Position numbers and translations under genes: made by a program. DNA of 64,000 nt from Pedococcus sp. 5OH_020 (lineage in GTDB: Bacteria; Actinomycetota; Actinomycetes; Actinomycetales; Dermatophilaceae), in the NCBI RefSeq assembly GCF_027812955.1, contig NZ_JAPYZV010000003.1, positions 186,001-250,000 of the forward strand, written 5' to 3'. Positions 1 through 8,059 of the stretch are shown piece after piece; the first letter of the stretch is position 1, and the number at the start of each line of letters is the position of its first letter. The notes under the pieces were generated by a model that saw only the letters and a list, made by a program, of their open reading frames with translations, was not told where the DNA came from and ran no database searches.

Positions 1-276
1 CTGCGAGGCAAGGGTCCGGTCCGTACCGTCCGCGCCCTCCGCACCGCCGCCGGAGAGCGTCCCCGCATCCCCTGCGATGCTGAGCAGCACGCGCAGGCCG
101 GAGAGGAAGTCCGCGGTCGCCGTCGCCAGGCCGTGGGCACCGGGACGCCCGGACCCGTACGACGCCGGCCACGGCGCGACGGACGGGCCCGCGGCGTACC
201 CCCACCTGACGGCCGGGGCGAGGCGGGCATGGCAAGGCACCGCGAGCAGGCTCGGGGCATGACGACGACGGCGCAT
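1..276 (-). CDS. Unidentified protein, N-terminal part (runs off the window)
   Basis: An open frame on the minus strand starts at an ATG (274-276) and stays open to base 1, giving 92 residues with no stop. An AGGAGG lies 11 bases upstream of the ATG, and third codon positions are nearly all G or C, as in real genes here. It begins MRRRRHAPSLLAVPCHARL. The rest is rich in Gly, Ala and Ser, with one more ordered stretch (TADFLSGLRVLLSIAGDAG). I recognise no family. It is divergent from the glutaredoxin-like gene. The C-terminal part outside the window would decide what it is. Confidence 0.45.
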   Translation of the reverse strand, partial: MRRRRHAPSLLAVPCHARLAPAVRWGYAAGPSVAPWPASYGSGRPGAHGLATATADFLSGLRVLLSIAGDAGTLSGGGAEGADGTDRTLASQ

Positions 277-367
277 CCGGATGGGGACCTCCTGGCGGCC
301 CAGTTTCCCCGATAACGCAGGGTTTGTCAGGAGACCTGCGACACATCACCCCATCCGGATCGCCGCT

Positions 368-373
368 TAGGCT
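368..373 (+). promoter_or_regulatory. -10 element, leaderless-type start
   Basis: TAGGCT lies exactly 7 bases before the ATG at 381, so transcription would begin at or next to the start codon. No Shine-Dalgarno sequence precedes this ATG. The same TAGGCT-N7-start layout recurs at menB. Confidence 0.5.
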
Positions 374-380
374 GGGCCAC

Positions 381-638
381 ATGCTGCCGACCCCACCCCT
401 GACCGCGCGCATCACGCTGGTCGGCAAGCCGGGATGCCACCTGTGCGACGAGGCCCGCGCAGTGATCGCGAGGGTCGCCGAAGACCTCGGCGTCGGCTGG
501 CAGGAGTGGTCCATCACGGACGACCCTGCGCTGGCGGAGCAGTACTGGGAGCAGATCCCCGTGACGCTCGTCGACGGGCGGCAGCACGACTACTGGCGCG
601 TCGACGAGGCGCGCCTGCGAGCCGCCCTGGGGGCCTGA
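381..638 (+). CDS. Glutaredoxin-like thiol protein
   Basis: The 85-residue product has a thioredoxin fold with a CxxC site near the N-terminus (VGKPGCHLCDEA). A cis-proline segment (QIPVTLVDG) and a short C-terminal helix follow. Length and motif order fit the small glutaredoxin-like family (DUF836) that sits beside rex and hemA in many actinobacteria. It probably reduces disulfides in the cytoplasm, but its partner is unknown. I chose the ATG at 381 over one at 324 because a -10 box lies 7 bases upstream and the fold begins at ITLVGKPGC. It is on the same strand as rex but separated by about 240 bases containing the rex promoter, so it is probably a separate transcript. Confidence 0.8.
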   Translation: MLPTPPLTARITLVGKPGCHLCDEARAVIARVAEDLGVGWQEWSITDDPALAEQYWEQIPVTLVDGRQHDYWRVDEARLRAALGA

Positions 639-650
639 GCCGAGCGGGAC

Positions 651-676
651 CACATCCCTGAGTCACATCCCTGAGT
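651..676 (+). repeat. 13-bp tandem repeat, two copies
   Basis: CACATCCCTGAGT occurs twice in direct succession (651-663 and 664-676), just after the glutaredoxin-like stop codon. A related GGCCTGAGCCG block occurs at the stop and again around 691. No function is apparent. Confidence 0.6.
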
Positions 677-784
677 CCCGTCCCTGGCGCGGCCTGAGCC
701 GCTCTCAGGTGTGCACGAGCCGAGCCCTGTCAGGGCCGCACCGTGAGCAACCTCACCCGCCTGGTGGGACGGACGCTTGTGACT

Positions 785-802
785 TTGTGCATCCGTTCAC
801 AA
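785..802. promoter_or_regulatory. Rex operator (ROP) upstream of rex-hemACDB
   Basis: TTGTGCATCCGTTCACAA matches the known actinobacterial Rex consensus (TTGTGAA-N4-TTCACAA) at 13 of 14 defined positions. Its first six bases also form a plausible -35 (TTGTGC, 785-790), set 17 bases from a good -10 (TAATCT, 808-813). Rex bound here would therefore block RNA polymerase. Autoregulation of rex with hemACD through such a site is known in Streptomyces. That the same happens here is inference from the sequence. Confidence 0.85.
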
Positions 803-807
803 AAGCG

Positions 808-813
808 TAATCT
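808..813 (+). promoter_or_regulatory. -10 box of the rex-hem operon
   Basis: TAATCT lies 17 bases after the TTGTGC at 785-790. Transcription would start near 820, leaving a leader of about 55 bases before the rex start at 875. Confidence 0.65.
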
Positions 814-874
814 GCTGGCGCAGCCCGCGTCAGCCAGGTGTGGAGCCGCTGATCAGAAGGAGCCGGAGAACATC

Positions 875-1564
875 TTGTCCGCCGACCCGAGCGCTCGTCG
901 GGGCATTCCCGACGCCACGGTGGCACGGCTACCGGAGTACTTGCGCGCTCTCACCGGCCTCGCTGAACGAGGCATCACGTCGGTCTCCTCCGAGGAGCTG
1001 GCCGCGGCCGCCGGGGTGCGCAGCGCCAAGCTCCGCAAGGACCTCTCCCACCTGGGCTCGTACGGTGTGCGGGGCGTGGGGTACGAGGTGGACCACCTGG
1101 CCTACCAGATCTCCCGCGAGCTCGGGCTGACGCAGGACTGGCCCGTGGCCATCGTGGGGATGGGCAACCTCGGCCACGCGCTCGCCGCGTACAGCGGCTT
1201 CGCCACCCGCGGCTTTCGGGTGGTGGCGCTGCTCGACCAGGACCCCGCCCTGCTCGGCCAGGCCATCGCCGGCCTCACCGTCCAGCCCATGGAGGAGCTG
1301 GCGACGGTGGTGGCACAACGGGGGTTGGCCATCGGGGTCATCGCGACCCCGGCTGCCTCCGCGCAGGGCGTCTGCGACCAGCTGGTCGCTGCCGGCGTGC
1401 GCTCCATCCTGAACTTCGCGCCGTGCGTGCTCGTGGTGCCGGACGGTGTCGACGTCCGCAAGGTCGACCTCTCGACCGAGCTGCAGATCCTCGCCTTCCA
1501 TGAGCAGCGCAAGGCCCTGGCCGCCGAGGGGCTGGACCGGCTCGCCAAAGTCGTGCTGCGATGA
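875..1564 (+). CDS. rex: Redox-sensing transcriptional repressor Rex
   Basis: Rex senses the NADH/NAD+ ratio: it binds operators when NADH is low and lets go when NADH rises. The 229-residue product has an N-terminal winged helix (from IPDATVARLPEYLRAL to the recognition segment SAKLRKDLSHLGSYG). A Rossmann NAD(H) domain (VAIVGMGNLGHALAAY, GxGxxG type) and the C-terminal swapped helix (FHEQRKALAAEGL) follow. I chose the TTG at 875 because GGAG lies 6 bases upstream and the length is then normal for Rex. Starting at 743 would put the operator and promoter inside the gene. It overlaps hemA by 4 bases and is first in a rex-hemACDB run, so it likely controls its own operon. Confidence 0.93.
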   Translation: MSADPSARRGIPDATVARLPEYLRALTGLAERGITSVSSEELAAAAGVRSAKLRKDLSHLGSYGVRGVGYEVDHLAYQISRELGLTQDWPVAIVGMGNLGHALAAYSGFATRGFRVVALLDQDPALLGQAIAGLTVQPMEELATVVAQRGLAIGVIATPAASAQGVCDQLVAAGVRSILNFAPCVLVVPDGVDVRKVDLSTELQILAFHEQRKALAAEGLDRLAKVVLR

Positions 1565-2871
1565 GCCTCGTCATCCTGGGCCTGTCCCACCACACCGCGC
1601 CACTGCCGCTGCTGGAGGCGATGTCGCTCGACGCGTCGGCCCGCTCCGCTCTGGCCGCCGGGCTCACCGGCCGGGAGAACCTCGCCGAGGCCATCGTCGT
1701 CTCGACCTGCAACCGCACCGAGGTGTACGCGGAGTCGCTCACGTTCCACGGTGCCGTCACCGACATCACCGACGCGCTGGTCGAGGCCACCGGGGTGAGC
1801 CGTGAGGAGCTGCGGGAGCACCTCTACGTGCACTACGAGGACCGCGCCATCGCCCACGCCTTCACTGTCGCCTGCGGGCTGGACTCGATGGCCGTCGGCG
1901 AGGCCCAGATCCTCGGCCAGATGCGGACCGCCCTGCGCGAGGCCCAGAAGACCGGCCACGCCGGTCCAGCGCTCAACACCCTCTTCCAGCAGGCGCTGCG
2001 AGTGGGCAAGCGCGCTCACACCGAGACCGAGATCGACGCGGTGAGCGTCTCCCTGGTGGAGGCCGGTGTGGCCCGGGCCGAACGCGAGCTGGGGCCCACC
2101 TCCGGCCTCCAGGTCCTGGTCGTGGGCGCGGGAGGGATGAGCTCGCTGGCCGCGACGACGGTCGCCCGGCGCGGCTCCGCGGAGCTGACCATCGTCAACC
2201 GGACCCTGCCCAAGGCCGCGAGGCTTGCCGAGCGGGTCGGCGGGGCCGCGCGGCCGCTGCACGACCTTCCGAGCGCTCTGGCCTCCGCAGACCTCGTGAT
2301 CTCCTGCACGGGGTCCACAGGGTTGGTCGTGGACCTCGCGACTGCCGGGGACGCGCAGGTGTCCAGAGGCGGGCGCCGGCAGGTCTACGTCGACCTCGCC
2401 CTGCCGCACGACGTGGCCCCGGAGGTCGACTCGCTCAGCGGCGTCAGCGTCGTCGGCCTGAGCGCGCTCGGCCAGGAGCTGTCGGCTGGGGACACCTCCG
2501 CCCAGGTGCAGCAGGTGGCTGACCTCGTGATCGGTGAGGTGGCCGCCTACCTGACCTCCCGGGCCGCCGAGACGGTCGCGCCGACGGTGGCGGCGCTGCG
2601 CTCGCATGCCGCCGATGTCGTCGCGGCGGAGCTCGACCGGCTGGACCAACGGCTGCCCTCACTCGACGAGGACTCCCGCGCCGAGGTCCAGCTGGCAGTG
2701 CACCGCATCGTCGAGAAGCTCCTGCACACGCCCACCGTCAGGGTGAAGGAGCTGGCCGTCGGCGGTCAGGGTGACGACTACGCCCAGGCGCTGCGCGAGC
2801 TGTTCGACCTGCGGCCCGGGGAGGCGGCGACCGCCTCCGTACCGCCGCCGTCGTCGGGGGGAATGCCATGA
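1561..2871 (+). CDS. hemA: Glutamyl-tRNA reductase
   Basis: HemA reduces glutamyl-tRNA(Glu) to glutamate-1-semialdehyde with NADPH, the first committed step of C5-pathway haem synthesis. The 436-residue length is normal. The catalytic cysteine is Cys50 in VVSTCNRTEVY, and GLDSMAVGEAQILGQMR follows. The NADPH-binding segment is VLVVGAGGMSSLAATT, and a helical dimerisation region fills the C-terminal third. It starts with an ATGA overlap on the rex stop and ends with an ATGA overlap on hemC, so translation is probably coupled. HemL, which takes its product, is encoded at 8.06 kb. Confidence 0.96.
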   Translation: MSLVILGLSHHTAPLPLLEAMSLDASARSALAAGLTGRENLAEAIVVSTCNRTEVYAESLTFHGAVTDITDALVEATGVSREELREHLYVHYEDRAIAHAFTVACGLDSMAVGEAQILGQMRTALREAQKTGHAGPALNTLFQQALRVGKRAHTETEIDAVSVSLVEAGVARAERELGPTSGLQVLVVGAGGMSSLAATTVARRGSAELTIVNRTLPKAARLAERVGGAARPLHDLPSALASADLVISCTGSTGLVVDLATAGDAQVSRGGRRQVYVDLALPHDVAPEVDSLSGVSVVGLSALGQELSAGDTSAQVQQVADLVIGEVAAYLTSRAAETVAPTVAALRSHAADVVAAELDRLDQRLPSLDEDSRAEVQLAVHRIVEKLLHTPTVRVKELAVGGQGDDYAQALRELFDLRPGEAATASVPPPSSGGMP

Positions 2872-3974
2872 GCCTCACTGCCGGGCTGCCTTCGGCGGCA
2901 CCGCTCAGGCTGCGGCTGGGGACCAGGCGCAGCACGCTGGCCACCACGCAGTCGGGCTGGGTTGCGGACCTGCTCCGGGCCCAGGGCCATACCGTGGAGC
3001 TGGTCGAGATCGTGACCGAGGGCGACACGTCGACCGCCTCCCTGTCCTCCCTCGGCGGCACCGGGGTGTTCGCGGCGGCCTTGCGCCGGGCACTGCTCGC
3101 CGGTGAGGTGGACCTGGCGGTGCACTCGCTCAAGGACCTGCCCACCACGCCCGAACCGGGTCTGGACATCGCTGCGGTCCCTCGCCGCGAGGACCCACGC
3201 GACGTGCTCGTCGCATCGGGCGACCGCACGCTTGCGGAGCTGGGGGAGGGGTGCGTCATCGGCACCGGGGCGCCCAGGCGTCTCGCGCAGCTCGCCGCGC
3301 TGGGCCTCGGCCTGTCGTTCAAGGACATCCGCGGCAACGTGGACACTCGCATAGGTATGGTGCGCGACGGTGCGCTCGACGCCGTGGTTCTCGCTCGCGC
3401 CGGCCTGGCCCGGCTGGACAGGCTCAGCGAGGTGTCCGAGGTCCTCGACCCGCTGCAGGTCCTCCCCGCACCGGGCCAGGGCGCCCTCGCGGTGGAGTGC
3501 CGGTCCGACGATGCGGACACCATCGCCGCGCTGGCGACCCTCGACGACACGGAGACCAGGTCCTGCGTCGCCGCCGAACGCGCCGTCCTCGCCGCCCTTG
3601 AGGCCGGTTGCTCCGCGCCGGTGGGAGCCCTCGCCGAGGTGGTCGAGGGCGAGGACGGGCTCGAGCTGTCGCTGCGTGCCTTCGTCGGCACTGTGGACGG
3701 GTCCTTCGACCTGCGCCGCTCCGTGGTCGGCTCGCTCGACGAGCCCGAGGCGCTGGGCAGGCGACTCGCCGCGGTGCTGCTCGAGGACGGCGCCGCGGCG
3801 CTGGGGCAGCCCACCCATCGCCAGCCGCAGGGAGCGGGCACCCCGCCGTCGACACCAGAGTCCAGCGAGGCCGCTGCGGCCTTCCCACCCGACCCAGCCG
3901 GGGCGACCGGAGACGATCCGCTCGCCGCCCCCGACCGCCCTTCCGAACACGACAGCACGGAGCGTGCACTGTGA
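2868..3974 (+). CDS. hemC: Porphobilinogen deaminase (hydroxymethylbilane synthase)
   Basis: HemC joins four porphobilinogen molecules into hydroxymethylbilane in the cytoplasm. Family features are the N-terminal LRLGTRRSTLATTQSGWVAD, the VHSLKDLPT segment and FKDIRGNVDTR. The cysteine that carries the dipyrromethane cofactor is Cys248 in LEAGCSAPVGA. The 368-residue protein is about 50 longer than most relatives. The excess is a C-terminal tail rich in Pro, Ala, Glu and Asp (from about residue 312) that looks disordered and is not expected to be catalytic. It overlaps hemA and the next gene by 4 bases each. Confidence 0.95.
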   Translation: MSLTAGLPSAAPLRLRLGTRRSTLATTQSGWVADLLRAQGHTVELVEIVTEGDTSTASLSSLGGTGVFAAALRRALLAGEVDLAVHSLKDLPTTPEPGLDIAAVPRREDPRDVLVASGDRTLAELGEGCVIGTGAPRRLAQLAALGLGLSFKDIRGNVDTRIGMVRDGALDAVVLARAGLARLDRLSEVSEVLDPLQVLPAPGQGALAVECRSDDADTIAALATLDDTETRSCVAAERAVLAALEAGCSAPVGALAEVVEGEDGLELSLRAFVGTVDGSFDLRRSVVGSLDEPEALGRRLAAVLLEDGAAALGQPTHRQPQGAGTPPSTPESSEAAAAFPPDPAGATGDDPLAAPDRPSEHDSTERAL

Positions 3975-5608
3975 GCCCCACGCGCTCGAACCAGACCACC
4001 CACTCTTCCACGCAGCCCTCGCGCACACCCGGTCGCGTCGCCTTCGTCGGCGCGGGACCGGGCGACGCCGGTCTCATGACGGTCCGCGCGGTGGAGCTTC
4101 TCGCCGCTGCCGACGTGGTCGTCATCGACCAGGTGGCCCGCGACTCGGTGGTGCAGCGGTACTGCCGCCCCGACGTCGAGATCGTCGATGCCGGCCATGG
4201 TGACCACGGCCAGCCGCTGACCCACGCCTCGCGGGCCAAGCTCGTCGTCAAGGCCGCCAAGGCCGCCCAGGGCGGACTCGTCGTGCGACTGATGGACGGC
4301 GACCCCGCGACGTTCAACGGCCTGGCCGAAGAGGCGCTGGCCTGTCGGAAGGCGGGCATCGGCTTCGACATCGTGCCGGGAGTGAGCGCCGTCTCGGCGG
4401 TCCCGGCCTACGCCGGCATCCCACTGACCTCCAGCGGCTCGCCCGCCGTGCACGTGATCTCCGCCAACGACCGCTCGGTGGACTGGGCCGCCTCGGCGGC
4501 GGAGTCGGTCACGGTGGTCCTACTGGGCGCTCCGGAGGACCTCGGTGTCGCGCTGGCGAAGCTGCTCGCCGCGGGGCGGTCGGCCGACACGCCGGTGGCT
4601 CTGACCGAGCGTGGGACGACCGTCCGGCAGTCGACCCGGGTGACCACCCTGGGGGAGGTCGCGAAGGTCATGAAGACGGTCGAGTTCCCCGCGCTGGCCG
4701 TGGTCGGCTCGACGGTAGGGCTGCGCGAGCAGCTCTCCTGGTTCGAGACCAAGCCGCTGTTCGGCTGGAACGTGCTGGTGCCCCGGACGAAGGAGCAGTC
4801 CGGGTCGACCATCGCACGGCTCGCGTCCTATGGTGCGACCGCCGAGGTGGTGCCGACGATCTCCGTGGAGCCGCCTCGCACTCCGCAGCAGATGGAGCGC
4901 GCGGTCAAGGGTCTGGTCACCGGACGCTACGAGTGGATCGGGTTCACCTCCGTGAACGCCGTCAAGGCGGTCCGGGAGAAGTTCGAGGAGTTCGGGCTCG
5001 ACGCCCGCGCCTTCGCCGGGCTGCGGATCGCGGCCGTCGGGGGGGTCACCGCCGAGGCGCTGCGCGAGTGGGGCATCGTCCCCGACCTCGTGCCCTCCGG
5101 TGAGCATTCCGCGGTCGGGCTGCTGGAGGACTGGCCACCGTTCGACGAGGTGCTCGACCCGATCAACCGCGTCTTCCTGCCGCGTGCCGACATCGCGACG
5201 GACACGCTGGTCGCGGGCCTGCAGAAGATGGGCTGGGAGGTCGACGACGTCACGGCGTACCGCACGGTCCGGGCCGCGCCCCCGGCGGCCCACATCCGTG
5301 AGGCCATCAAGGGCGGCCAGTTCGACGCCGCGGTGTTCACGTCGTCCTCGACGGTCCGCAACCTGGTCGGCATCGCCGGCAAGCCGCACCCGTCCACCGT
5401 GATCGCCTGCATCGGACCGGCCACGGCCAAGACGGCCGAGGAGCACGGGCTCCGCGTCGACGTACTTGCTCCTGAGGCGTCCTCGGACTCCCTGGTCGAC
5501 GCGCTCGCTGACTACGGCCTCGGCCTGGCCGTGGCTGCCAGCGAGGCCGGCGAGACGGTCCTTCGTCCCAGCGCCCGCAAGACGTCCGCGCGGCGCCGGG
5601 CCCACTAG
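3971..5608 (+). CDS. hemD: Fused uroporphyrinogen-III C-methyltransferase / uroporphyrinogen-III synthase
   Basis: The 545-residue protein has two domains. The N-terminal half (about residues 18-260) is a SAM-dependent methyltransferase of the CobA/SUMT type, with [29 protein letters not shown] and [19 protein letters not shown]. This leads toward sirohaem or cobalamin. The C-terminal half (about 270-530) is uroporphyrinogen-III synthase, which closes hydroxymethylbilane into uroporphyrinogen III for haem. Recognisable parts are [18 protein letters not shown] and [10 protein letters not shown]. Such fusions are usual in actinobacteria. The GTG at 3971 overlaps the hemC stop (GTGA). A longer frame upstream would overlap hemC by over 300 bases and was not used. 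Confidence 0.94.
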   Translation: MSPTRSNQTTHSSTQPSRTPGRVAFVGAGPGDAGLMTVRAVELLAAADVVVIDQVARDSVVQRYCRPDVEIVDAGHGDHGQPLTHASRAKLVVKAAKAAQGGLVVRLMDGDPATFNGLAEEALACRKAGIGFDIVPGVSAVSAVPAYAGIPLTSSGSPAVHVISANDRSVDWAASAAESVTVVLLGAPEDLGVALAKLLAAGRSADTPVALTERGTTVRQSTRVTTLGEVAKVMKTVEFPALAVVGSTVGLREQLSWFETKPLFGWNVLVPRTKEQSGSTIARLASYGATAEVVPTISVEPPRTPQQMERAVKGLVTGRYEWIGFTSVNAVKAVREKFEEFGLDARAFAGLRIAAVGGVTAEALREWGIVPDLVPSGEHSAVGLLEDWPPFDEVLDPINRVFLPRADIATDTLVAGLQKMGWEVDDVTAYRTVRAAPPAAHIREAIKGGQFDAAVFTSSSTVRNLVGIAGKPHPSTVIACIGPATAKTAEEHGLRVDVLAPEASSDSLVDALADYGLGLAVAASEAGETVLRPSARKTSARRRAH

Positions 5609-5610
5609 CC

Positions 5611-6612
5611 GTGCCTGGGGTCGCCAAGGCAGGGTGGCAGCCGAGCGGCCCGGTGATCCGGCCCCGGCGGCTGCGCCAGTCCGCGCCGATACGCCGGCTG
5701 GTGGCTGAGACCAGGCTGCACCCGGCCGAGCTCGTGCTGCCCGTCTTCGTGCGCGAGGGGATCACCGCACCGGTTCCCATCGCCGCCATGCCGGGGGTCG
5801 TCCAGCACACCCTCGAATCCCTGGTGGAGGAGGCCGTCCGTGCGGCGGACGCCGGGCTCGGGGGCCTCATGCTGTTCGGCGTGCCGGCGTCCAAGGACGC
5901 GACGGGGTCGGGCGCCGACGACCCGGCAGGCATCCTCAACGTGGCCCTGCGGGCCGTGGCGGACGCGGTGGGCGACCGGCTCGTGGTGATGGCGGACCTG
6001 TGCCTCGACGAGTTCACCGATCATGGGCATTGCGGGGTCCTCGACGCGGCGGGCCGGGTGGACAACGACGCCACGCTCGAGCGGTACGCCGAGATGGGGC
6101 TGGCTCAGGCGCGCTCCGGAGCCCACGTCCTGGGCCTGTCCGGGATGATGGACGGGCAGGTGGGCTTCCTGCGTGGAGCCCTCGACGCGCACGGGTTCAC
6201 CGACACGGTGATCCTGGCGTACTCGGCCAAGTACAGCTCCGGCCTCTACGGGCCGTTCCGCGAGGCGGTGCAGTCGTCGCTGGTGGGTGACCGCGCGACC
6301 TACCAGCAGGACCCTGCCAACGCGACGGAGTCCCTGCGGGAGCTGGAGCTGGACATCGCCGAGGGCGCCGACATCGTCATGGTGAAGCCCGCGACGCCCC
6401 ATCTGGACATCGTCGCCGCAGCGGCGGTCATGTCGGACGTCCCGGTGGCTGCGTACCAGATCTCCGGGGAGTACTCCCAGATCGAGGCGGCGGCGGCCCA
6501 GGGATGGATCGACCGTGAGCGCGTCATGATGGAGTCGCTGGTGAACATCCGACGGGCCGGGGCCCACATCATCCTGACGTACTACGCGCTGGAAGCCGCC
6601 GCCCTCCTCTGA
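5611..6612 (+). CDS. hemB: Delta-aminolevulinic acid dehydratase (porphobilinogen synthase)
   Basis: HemB condenses two 5-aminolevulinate molecules into porphobilinogen. The 333-residue length is typical. The two active-site lysines are Lys207 ([16 protein letters not shown]) and Lys259 ([10 protein letters not shown]), the latter being the Schiff-base residue. The metal-binding region [18 protein letters not shown] keeps cysteines, which suggests a zinc-type enzyme. The start is a GTG two bases after the hemD stop, the last gene of the rex-hem run. A strong hairpin lies downstream before the convergent yceI. Confidence 0.95.
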   Translation: MPGVAKAGWQPSGPVIRPRRLRQSAPIRRLVAETRLHPAELVLPVFVREGITAPVPIAAMPGVVQHTLESLVEEAVRAADAGLGGLMLFGVPASKDATGSGADDPAGILNVALRAVADAVGDRLVVMADLCLDEFTDHGHCGVLDAAGRVDNDATLERYAEMGLAQARSGAHVLGLSGMMDGQVGFLRGALDAHGFTDTVILAYSAKYSSGLYGPFREAVQSSLVGDRATYQQDPANATESLRELELDIAEGADIVMVKPATPHLDIVAAAAVMSDVPVAAYQISGEYSQIEAAAAQGWIDRERVMMESLVNIRRAGAHIILTYYALEAAALL

Positions 6613-6618
6613 CCCCCG

Positions 6619-6691
6619 CGACTTTGTATCCGCAACGCCGCGCCAGGCCCTCGCTTCTCGATCCTGAGCCAGCTTGCCGCATACGAAGTCG
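6619..6691. repeat. Intergenic inverted repeat, CGACTTTGTATCCGC family
   Basis: CGACTTTGTATCCGC (6619-6633) is mirrored by CCGCATACGAAGTCG (6677-6691), matching at 12 of 15 positions as an inverted pair around a 43-base spacer. A related copy lies after the prenyl synthase at about 61840-61861. It looks like a small dispersed intergenic element and encodes no protein. Confidence 0.5.
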
Positions 6692-6703
6692 GGGGACGGG
6701 AAA

Positions 6704-6731
6704 GGGGCCGGTTCCGTGTGGAACCGGCCCC
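6704..6731. terminator. Bidirectional hairpin terminator between hemB and yceI
   Basis: GGGGCCGGTTCC (6704-6715) and GGAACCGGCCCC (6720-6731) form a perfect 12-bp stem with a 4-base GTGT loop. There is no U-run on the plus side, as is common in actinobacteria. It serves two convergent genes. Confidence 0.8.
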
Positions 6732-6785
6732 CTTGCGGTGCCTCTGTGTGCTCGGTGCCCGGTATGCCGGGCGGCTGGGTGGGGC

Positions 6786-7319
6786 TCAGGCGGTCTTGGT
6801 GAGCTGGATGTCCAGGTTGAGCTTGATCTTCTCGGAGACGAGCACGCCGCCGCCTTCGAGGGCGACATTCCACTCCAGGCCCCAGTCCTTGCGGTTGATC
6901 TCGGTGGTGGCCTCGAAGCCTGCCTTCTGGTTGCCCCACGGGTCCGTGGCCAGACCGGTGAACTCCAGGTCGAAGGTCACCGGCTTCGTGATGCCCTTGA
7001 TCGTCAGGTTGCCCGTGAGCGAGTCCTCGGTGACCTCGGTGGAGACGAAGCTCATCGTGGGGTTGTTCTCCGCGTCGAAGAAGTCGGCGGACTTGAGGTG
7101 CGCGTCCCGGTCGGCCGAGCCGGTCTCGATGGAGGCGATCTGGGCGGTGGCGGTGACCTGGGAGTCCGCGATGGCGTCGCCCACCTTGACCGTGCCCTCG
7201 AACTCCTTGAAGGAGCCGCGGACCTTGGTCACCATGAGGTGGCGGGCCACGAAGCCGAGCTCGCTGTGCGCGGCGTCGATGCTCCAGGTGCCGGCGGGGA
7301 TGTCGTTGATGCTGGTCAT
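6786..7319 (-). CDS. YceI family protein
   Basis: The 177-residue protein is a single YceI domain, a lipocalin-like barrel that binds long polyisoprenoid-type molecules in structurally known members. Hallmarks are GTWSIDAAHSELGFVARHLM at the N-terminus, the repeated strand pattern GNLTIKGITKPVTFDLEF and the end VSEKIKLNLDIQL. It has no signal peptide, so it is probably cytoplasmic, unlike the periplasmic E. coli protein. The ATG has a GGAGA just upstream. It is divergent from a MarR regulator, sharing a promoter region with it, and that regulator is the obvious candidate to control it. The ligand is unknown. Confidence 0.88.
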   Translation of the reverse strand: MTSINDIPAGTWSIDAAHSELGFVARHLMVTKVRGSFKEFEGTVKVGDAIADSQVTATAQIASIETGSADRDAHLKSADFFDAENNPTMSFVSTEVTEDSLTGNLTIKGITKPVTFDLEFTGLATDPWGNQKAGFEATTEINRKDWGLEWNVALEGGGVLVSEKIKLNLDIQLTKTA

Positions 7320-7349
7320 GTGCTGTCTCCTGTGGTTCGGGGTTCCGCT

Positions 7350-7364
7350 GCGGGACTTTCCCGC
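7350..7364 (-). other. Hairpin in the yceI leader
   Basis: GCGGGA-CTT-TCCCGC forms a perfect 6-bp stem with a 3-base loop between the predicted yceI transcription start (about 7373) and its ribosome site. It may protect the mRNA end or affect translation. Confidence 0.35.
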
Positions 7365-7374
7365 GGTGTCACTG

Positions 7375-7409
7375 TGTTCAACATAGCAGAACTGGTTTAT
7401 ATTTCAACC
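7375..7409. promoter_or_regulatory. Overlapping divergent promoters and operator of yceI/marR
   Basis: Plus strand: TGTTCA (7375-7380), 17 bases, TATATT (7398-7403). Minus strand: TTGAAA (7407-7402), 16 bases, TATGTT (7385-7380). The two promoters share the same 33 bases. Two imperfect palindromes overlie them: GTTC-N9-GAAC (7376-7392) and GGTTTATATTTCAACC (7394-7409). This is an AT-rich island in a GC-rich genome and a likely MarR binding site. Confidence 0.6.
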
Positions 7410-7429
7410 AAGCCTGGGGAGTGGAATAC

Positions 7430-7972
7430 TTGAGCACCATGAGCACCACGACGACGCCTGCCGCTGGCGACACCGCCTCGCAGGGGTCAGCCGCAACGCC
7501 GCGCTGGCTGTCCGAGCAGGAGCAGGGCGTATGGCGCGCGTACCTGCGTGGGAGCCGACTCCTCGAGGCCGCCCTCGACCGCGACCTGCAGTCCCACGGC
7601 GTGCAGCTGTCGGAGTACGAGATCATCTCCATGCTGTCCGAGGCGCCCGGCCGCAGGCTGCGGATGTCGGCGTTGGCGGACCTCGTGGTCCAGTCCCGAA
7701 GCCGCCTGACGCACACCGCGGCGCGACTCGAGAAGCGTGGCTGGGTACGCCGCGAGTCCTGCCTGGAGGACCGCCGAGGGGTCGAGCTGGTCCTGACCGA
7801 GGCTGGCCTGGGCTCGGTCCGCGACATGGCACTGGTGCACGTCGAGAGCGTCCGTCGGCACATCGTCGACACCATGGCGCCCGAGCAGTTCCAGACGCTC
7901 GGCGTCGCGATGGAGGCCGTCCGTGACGCCATCCTCGGCTCGGGCGACCTGCCGTCCTGCGACGAGGCCTGA
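7430..7972 (+). CDS. MarR family transcriptional regulator
   Basis: The product of about 180 residues has a MarR winged helix-turn-helix. A dimerisation helix (QGVWRAYLRGSRLLEAALD) is followed by LSEYEIISMLSEAPGRRLRMSAL. The recognition helix region is VVQSRSRLTHTAARLEKRGW, and the wing contains the MarR signature DRRGVELVLTEAG. The start is uncertain: a TTG at 7430 has GGGGAG 8 bases upstream, while an ATG at 7439 has none. It is divergent from yceI and probably represses it and itself, releasing on an unknown ligand. Confidence 0.85.
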   Translation: MSTMSTTTTPAAGDTASQGSAATPRWLSEQEQGVWRAYLRGSRLLEAALDRDLQSHGVQLSEYEIISMLSEAPGRRLRMSALADLVVQSRSRLTHTAARLEKRGWVRRESCLEDRRGVELVLTEAGLGSVRDMALVHVESVRRHIVDTMAPEQFQTLGVAMEAVRDAILGSGDLPSCDEA

Positions 7973-8026
7973 GCGACCGGGACCCGGCCAGTGACCGACC
8001 AGGCCTGAGCGACGGGACCCGTCCAG
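7965..8026 (+). repeat. Direct repeat duplicating the marR stop region
   Basis: The block AGGCCTGAGCGACCGGGACC and its extension (7965-7991), which holds the marR TGA, recurs almost unchanged at 8001-8026 after a 9-base spacer. The second copy again contains the TGA. It resembles the stop-containing repeats at 21634 and 24036. Confidence 0.6.
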
Positions 8027-8059
8027 GCACCACTCAGGACCGGCTGGGACACTGGTGGC

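Noticed and set aside
743-874. Longer N-terminus for Rex from the ATG-type start at 743
   Set aside because: It would place the Rex operator and -10 box inside the coding region, and Rex proteins do not have this extension. The TTG at 875 has a ribosome site.
1102-2649. Long minus-strand frame opposite rex and hemA
   Set aside because: It lies wholly under clearly recognised plus-strand genes and reads as low-complexity Arg/Gly/His sequence typical of shadow frames in GC-rich DNA.
2738-4453. Long minus-strand frame opposite hemC/hemD
   Set aside because: It has no domain, ribosome site or gap to live in. The plus-strand proteins account for the coding signal.
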